DNA of 64,000 bases, from contig JBLICU010000003.1 of the NCBI GenBank assembly GCA_047632435.1, positions 1-64,000 of the forward strand, in the 5' to 3' direction. The translations under genes and the position numbers were made by a program. The stretch comes from JAMZMI01 sp047632435. Its GTDB lineage: Bacteria > Bacteroidota > Bacteroidia > Cytophagales > Cyclobacteriaceae. The notes below the pieces were generated by a model, which was not told the origin of the DNA, made no database searches, and saw only the letters and a program-made list of their open reading frames with translations. This document shows, piece by piece, positions 62,759 to 64,000 of the stretch. How positions within the stretch are numbered: the first letter of the stretch is position 1; the number at the start of each line of letters is the position of its first letter.

Positions 62759-64000
62759 TTAAAAACCGTCCCCGGATTCTGTGTTTTCAGAATCTTCCTT
62801 TTTTTCGATGGTGTCAAAATTGGAATCTTCCTCTACTTTGAAATCATCTGGATAAACTAGATTAAATGGCTCTGTTATACCGAAGTAGTTTTCTCGGAAA
62901 GAGTTGATAAATCCTAATGTTTCATTTTCATCACCACCGACTAGCACAAGTTCACCTGGTTTTGCTTTACCGTAATTTGAATTGGCATTGACCTCCAGAT
63001 TGAAATCTGAGCTTGAAGAATAAAGTAGTAGGTTATTTGATGCATAAGAGATGAAATACCATGTCCCAGGGGCAGCCTGAATAAATAAATTAAATACGTC
63101 ATTGTTGGAATCATCTTTTTTAATCTCAAGAAATCCATCCAGTTTGGCGTTTATATCTTTATCGTAAATATTAGAAATTCCAAGCTTGGTAGTATTGTAC
63201 CATGCTTTATAGGGCTGTGACCAGTTCATTTTCACGCTCGATATTACAAGTGATGTTTCAAGTTTCTCGCTCACATCATTGAGCGGAACATAATCCTTTA
63301 GGCTTGACTTTTCATAATCTTTAGCGGCTTCATCCGAGGTGATATTTGCTAGTTTGTATAAAAGCTCAAGAGATATATCATTGGCCAAAGGCGGCCCCAG
63401 TCTTTCTATGATGTCAATTAAATCTTTGGACATCATATCAAGGTATCCTTTGCTATTAAAAATATTAATAGCAAGAAGTGCATCTATCTTATATTCACTG
63501 GATTCCATATTTCCTGTCCCCAGTATAGATGCCGCGACATTTACACGATCTGCGTAGGGGCTGAAAAAATTTGCTTGTCCTTCAAAAATGATGTCTTTGG
63601 TATCATCTGAATATATCATCGTATATCCTTCATAGGCATCACCAATGGTTTTTTTCGGGGCTTCTATTTTATAAACATTGTCCAGTGTATCGTATGTAAG
63701 TGTGCCATTGGCAAGAAAAAAGTCTTCATCCGAGGGGGCTTTTCTTTTTTCCACAAATGAGGAATATATATTACCACGAAGGTCATAATGAAGCCCGGCA
63801 ATAATCGGATCTTCATCTTCAAAATAAGAGGTTGCTATATCAATATCGACATTTGGATCTTCATCTTTTTTCATATACCTCATCCAGTAATCGTAACCCG
63901 GTTTTTTGAGATCCAGTTTTACGAAACCTTCTAGCTCAAGAGCCTTTTTGTAGGCAAACATTTTTACACTCCCTTTGTAGTAAAACCCAGGCGAGATACG
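62759..64000 (-). CDS. C-terminal part of a large protein of unknown function
   Basis: The frame is open to the right edge; 413 residues lie in the window, and the upstream codons (RISPGFYYKGSVKMFAYK) continue past it. The sequence is acidic and beta-rich with much Tyr and Asn (YFEDEDPIIAGLHYDLRGNI, FLANGTLTYDTLDNVYKI), ending EEDSNFDTIEKKEDSENTES. It could be an outer-membrane or exported structural protein. No family recognised. Leftward, 17 bases upstream of the M20 gene. Confidence 0.7.
   Translation of the reverse strand, partial: RISPGFYYKGSVKMFAYKKALELEGFVKLDLKKPGYDYWMRYMKKDEDPNVDIDIATSYFEDEDPIIAGLHYDLRGNIYSSFVEKRKAPSDEDFFLANGTLTYDTLDNVYKIEAPKKTIGDAYEGYTMIYSDDTKDIIFEGQANFFSPYADRVNVAASILGTGNMESSEYKIDALLAINIFNSKGYLDMMSKDLIDIIERLGPPLANDISLELLYKLANITSDEAAKDYEKSSLKDYVPLNDVSEKLETSLVISSVKMNWSQPYKAWYNTTKLGISNIYDKDINAKLDGFLEIKKDDSNNDVFNLFIQAAPGTWYFISYASNNLLLYSSSSDFNLEVNANSNYGKAKPGELVLVGGDENETLGFINSFRENYFGITEPFNLVYPDDFKVEEDSNFDTIEKKEDSENTESGDGF

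Overview
The window looks like chromosomal DNA of a free-living member of the Bacteroidota, probably a marine or soil Cytophagales. The evidence is lineage-typical gene forms: a MurF-alanine racemase fusion, an E1 alpha/beta fusion dehydrogenase, DUF4783, DUF1573, an Lnb/DUF4105 protein, YtxJ of the bacillithiol system, a type IX secretion (T9SS) C-terminal sorting domain, and promoter boxes of the form TTG-N18/19-TAnnTTTG. Base composition is moderately AT-rich and even. There is no phage, insertion sequence, CRISPR array or rRNA operon. Almost all DNA is single-copy housekeeping sequence.

Layout. 1-1.7 kb: selenium-to-tRNA module (selD, cut by the window edge, and mnmH). 1.7-2.5 kb: decayed DNA holding a duplicated 3' scrap of the next radical-SAM gene, a small antitoxin-like ORF, a truncated PIN-domain toxin and hairpin repeats. 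2.5-10.2 kb: radical SAM/SPASM protein, Lnb-type lipoprotein acyltransferase, a striking array of 23-bp palindromes between convergent genes, then leftward operons (LysE, ATP-grasp, DinB, YHS, recX, YcxB-like, nadC, DUF4783). 10.2-17.7 kb: gpmI-lipoprotein-ABC exporter operon, corA, purKE. 17.7-33 kb: murF-alr, GNAT, USP, hemB, GroES-like, rmuC, CPBP, NRDE, gcvP, M28 peptidase, dihydroorotase, tRNA-His. 33.5-40.4 kb: a small secreted protein, an orphan HisA-like protein lacking the catalytic Asp, and two paralogous histidine kinase/OmpR-type regulator pairs, each divergent from a gene for an exported protein. 40.4-49.7 kb: tRNA-Val, ferritin-like protein, SDR, ispF, M16 peptidase, E1 dehydrogenase, a protein made of 17-residue repeats, ytxJ, a barrel protein, lipA. 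49.7-64 kb: AsmA-like protein, ALDH, transglutaminase-like protein, two OmpA proteins, M23 peptidase, DsbD, M20 dipeptidase and the C-terminal part of a large unknown protein.

The most informative non-coding signal is a pair of matching regulatory regions in front of the two exported-protein genes beside the two kinase/regulator pairs. Each has four TTAAC-type half-sites on a 10-11 bp period, and each places a -7-like box exactly 23 bp after the end of the last half-site. This suggests one shared or cross-talking regulon. Other leads are the palindrome array at 4.74-5.07 kb, the 102-bp coding repeats at 46.8-47.2 kb, a GTAACATA operator candidate at 54.4 kb, and a small secreted protein whose signal peptide can only be read from a non-ATG start. 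I did not find a clear new defence or biosynthetic system.
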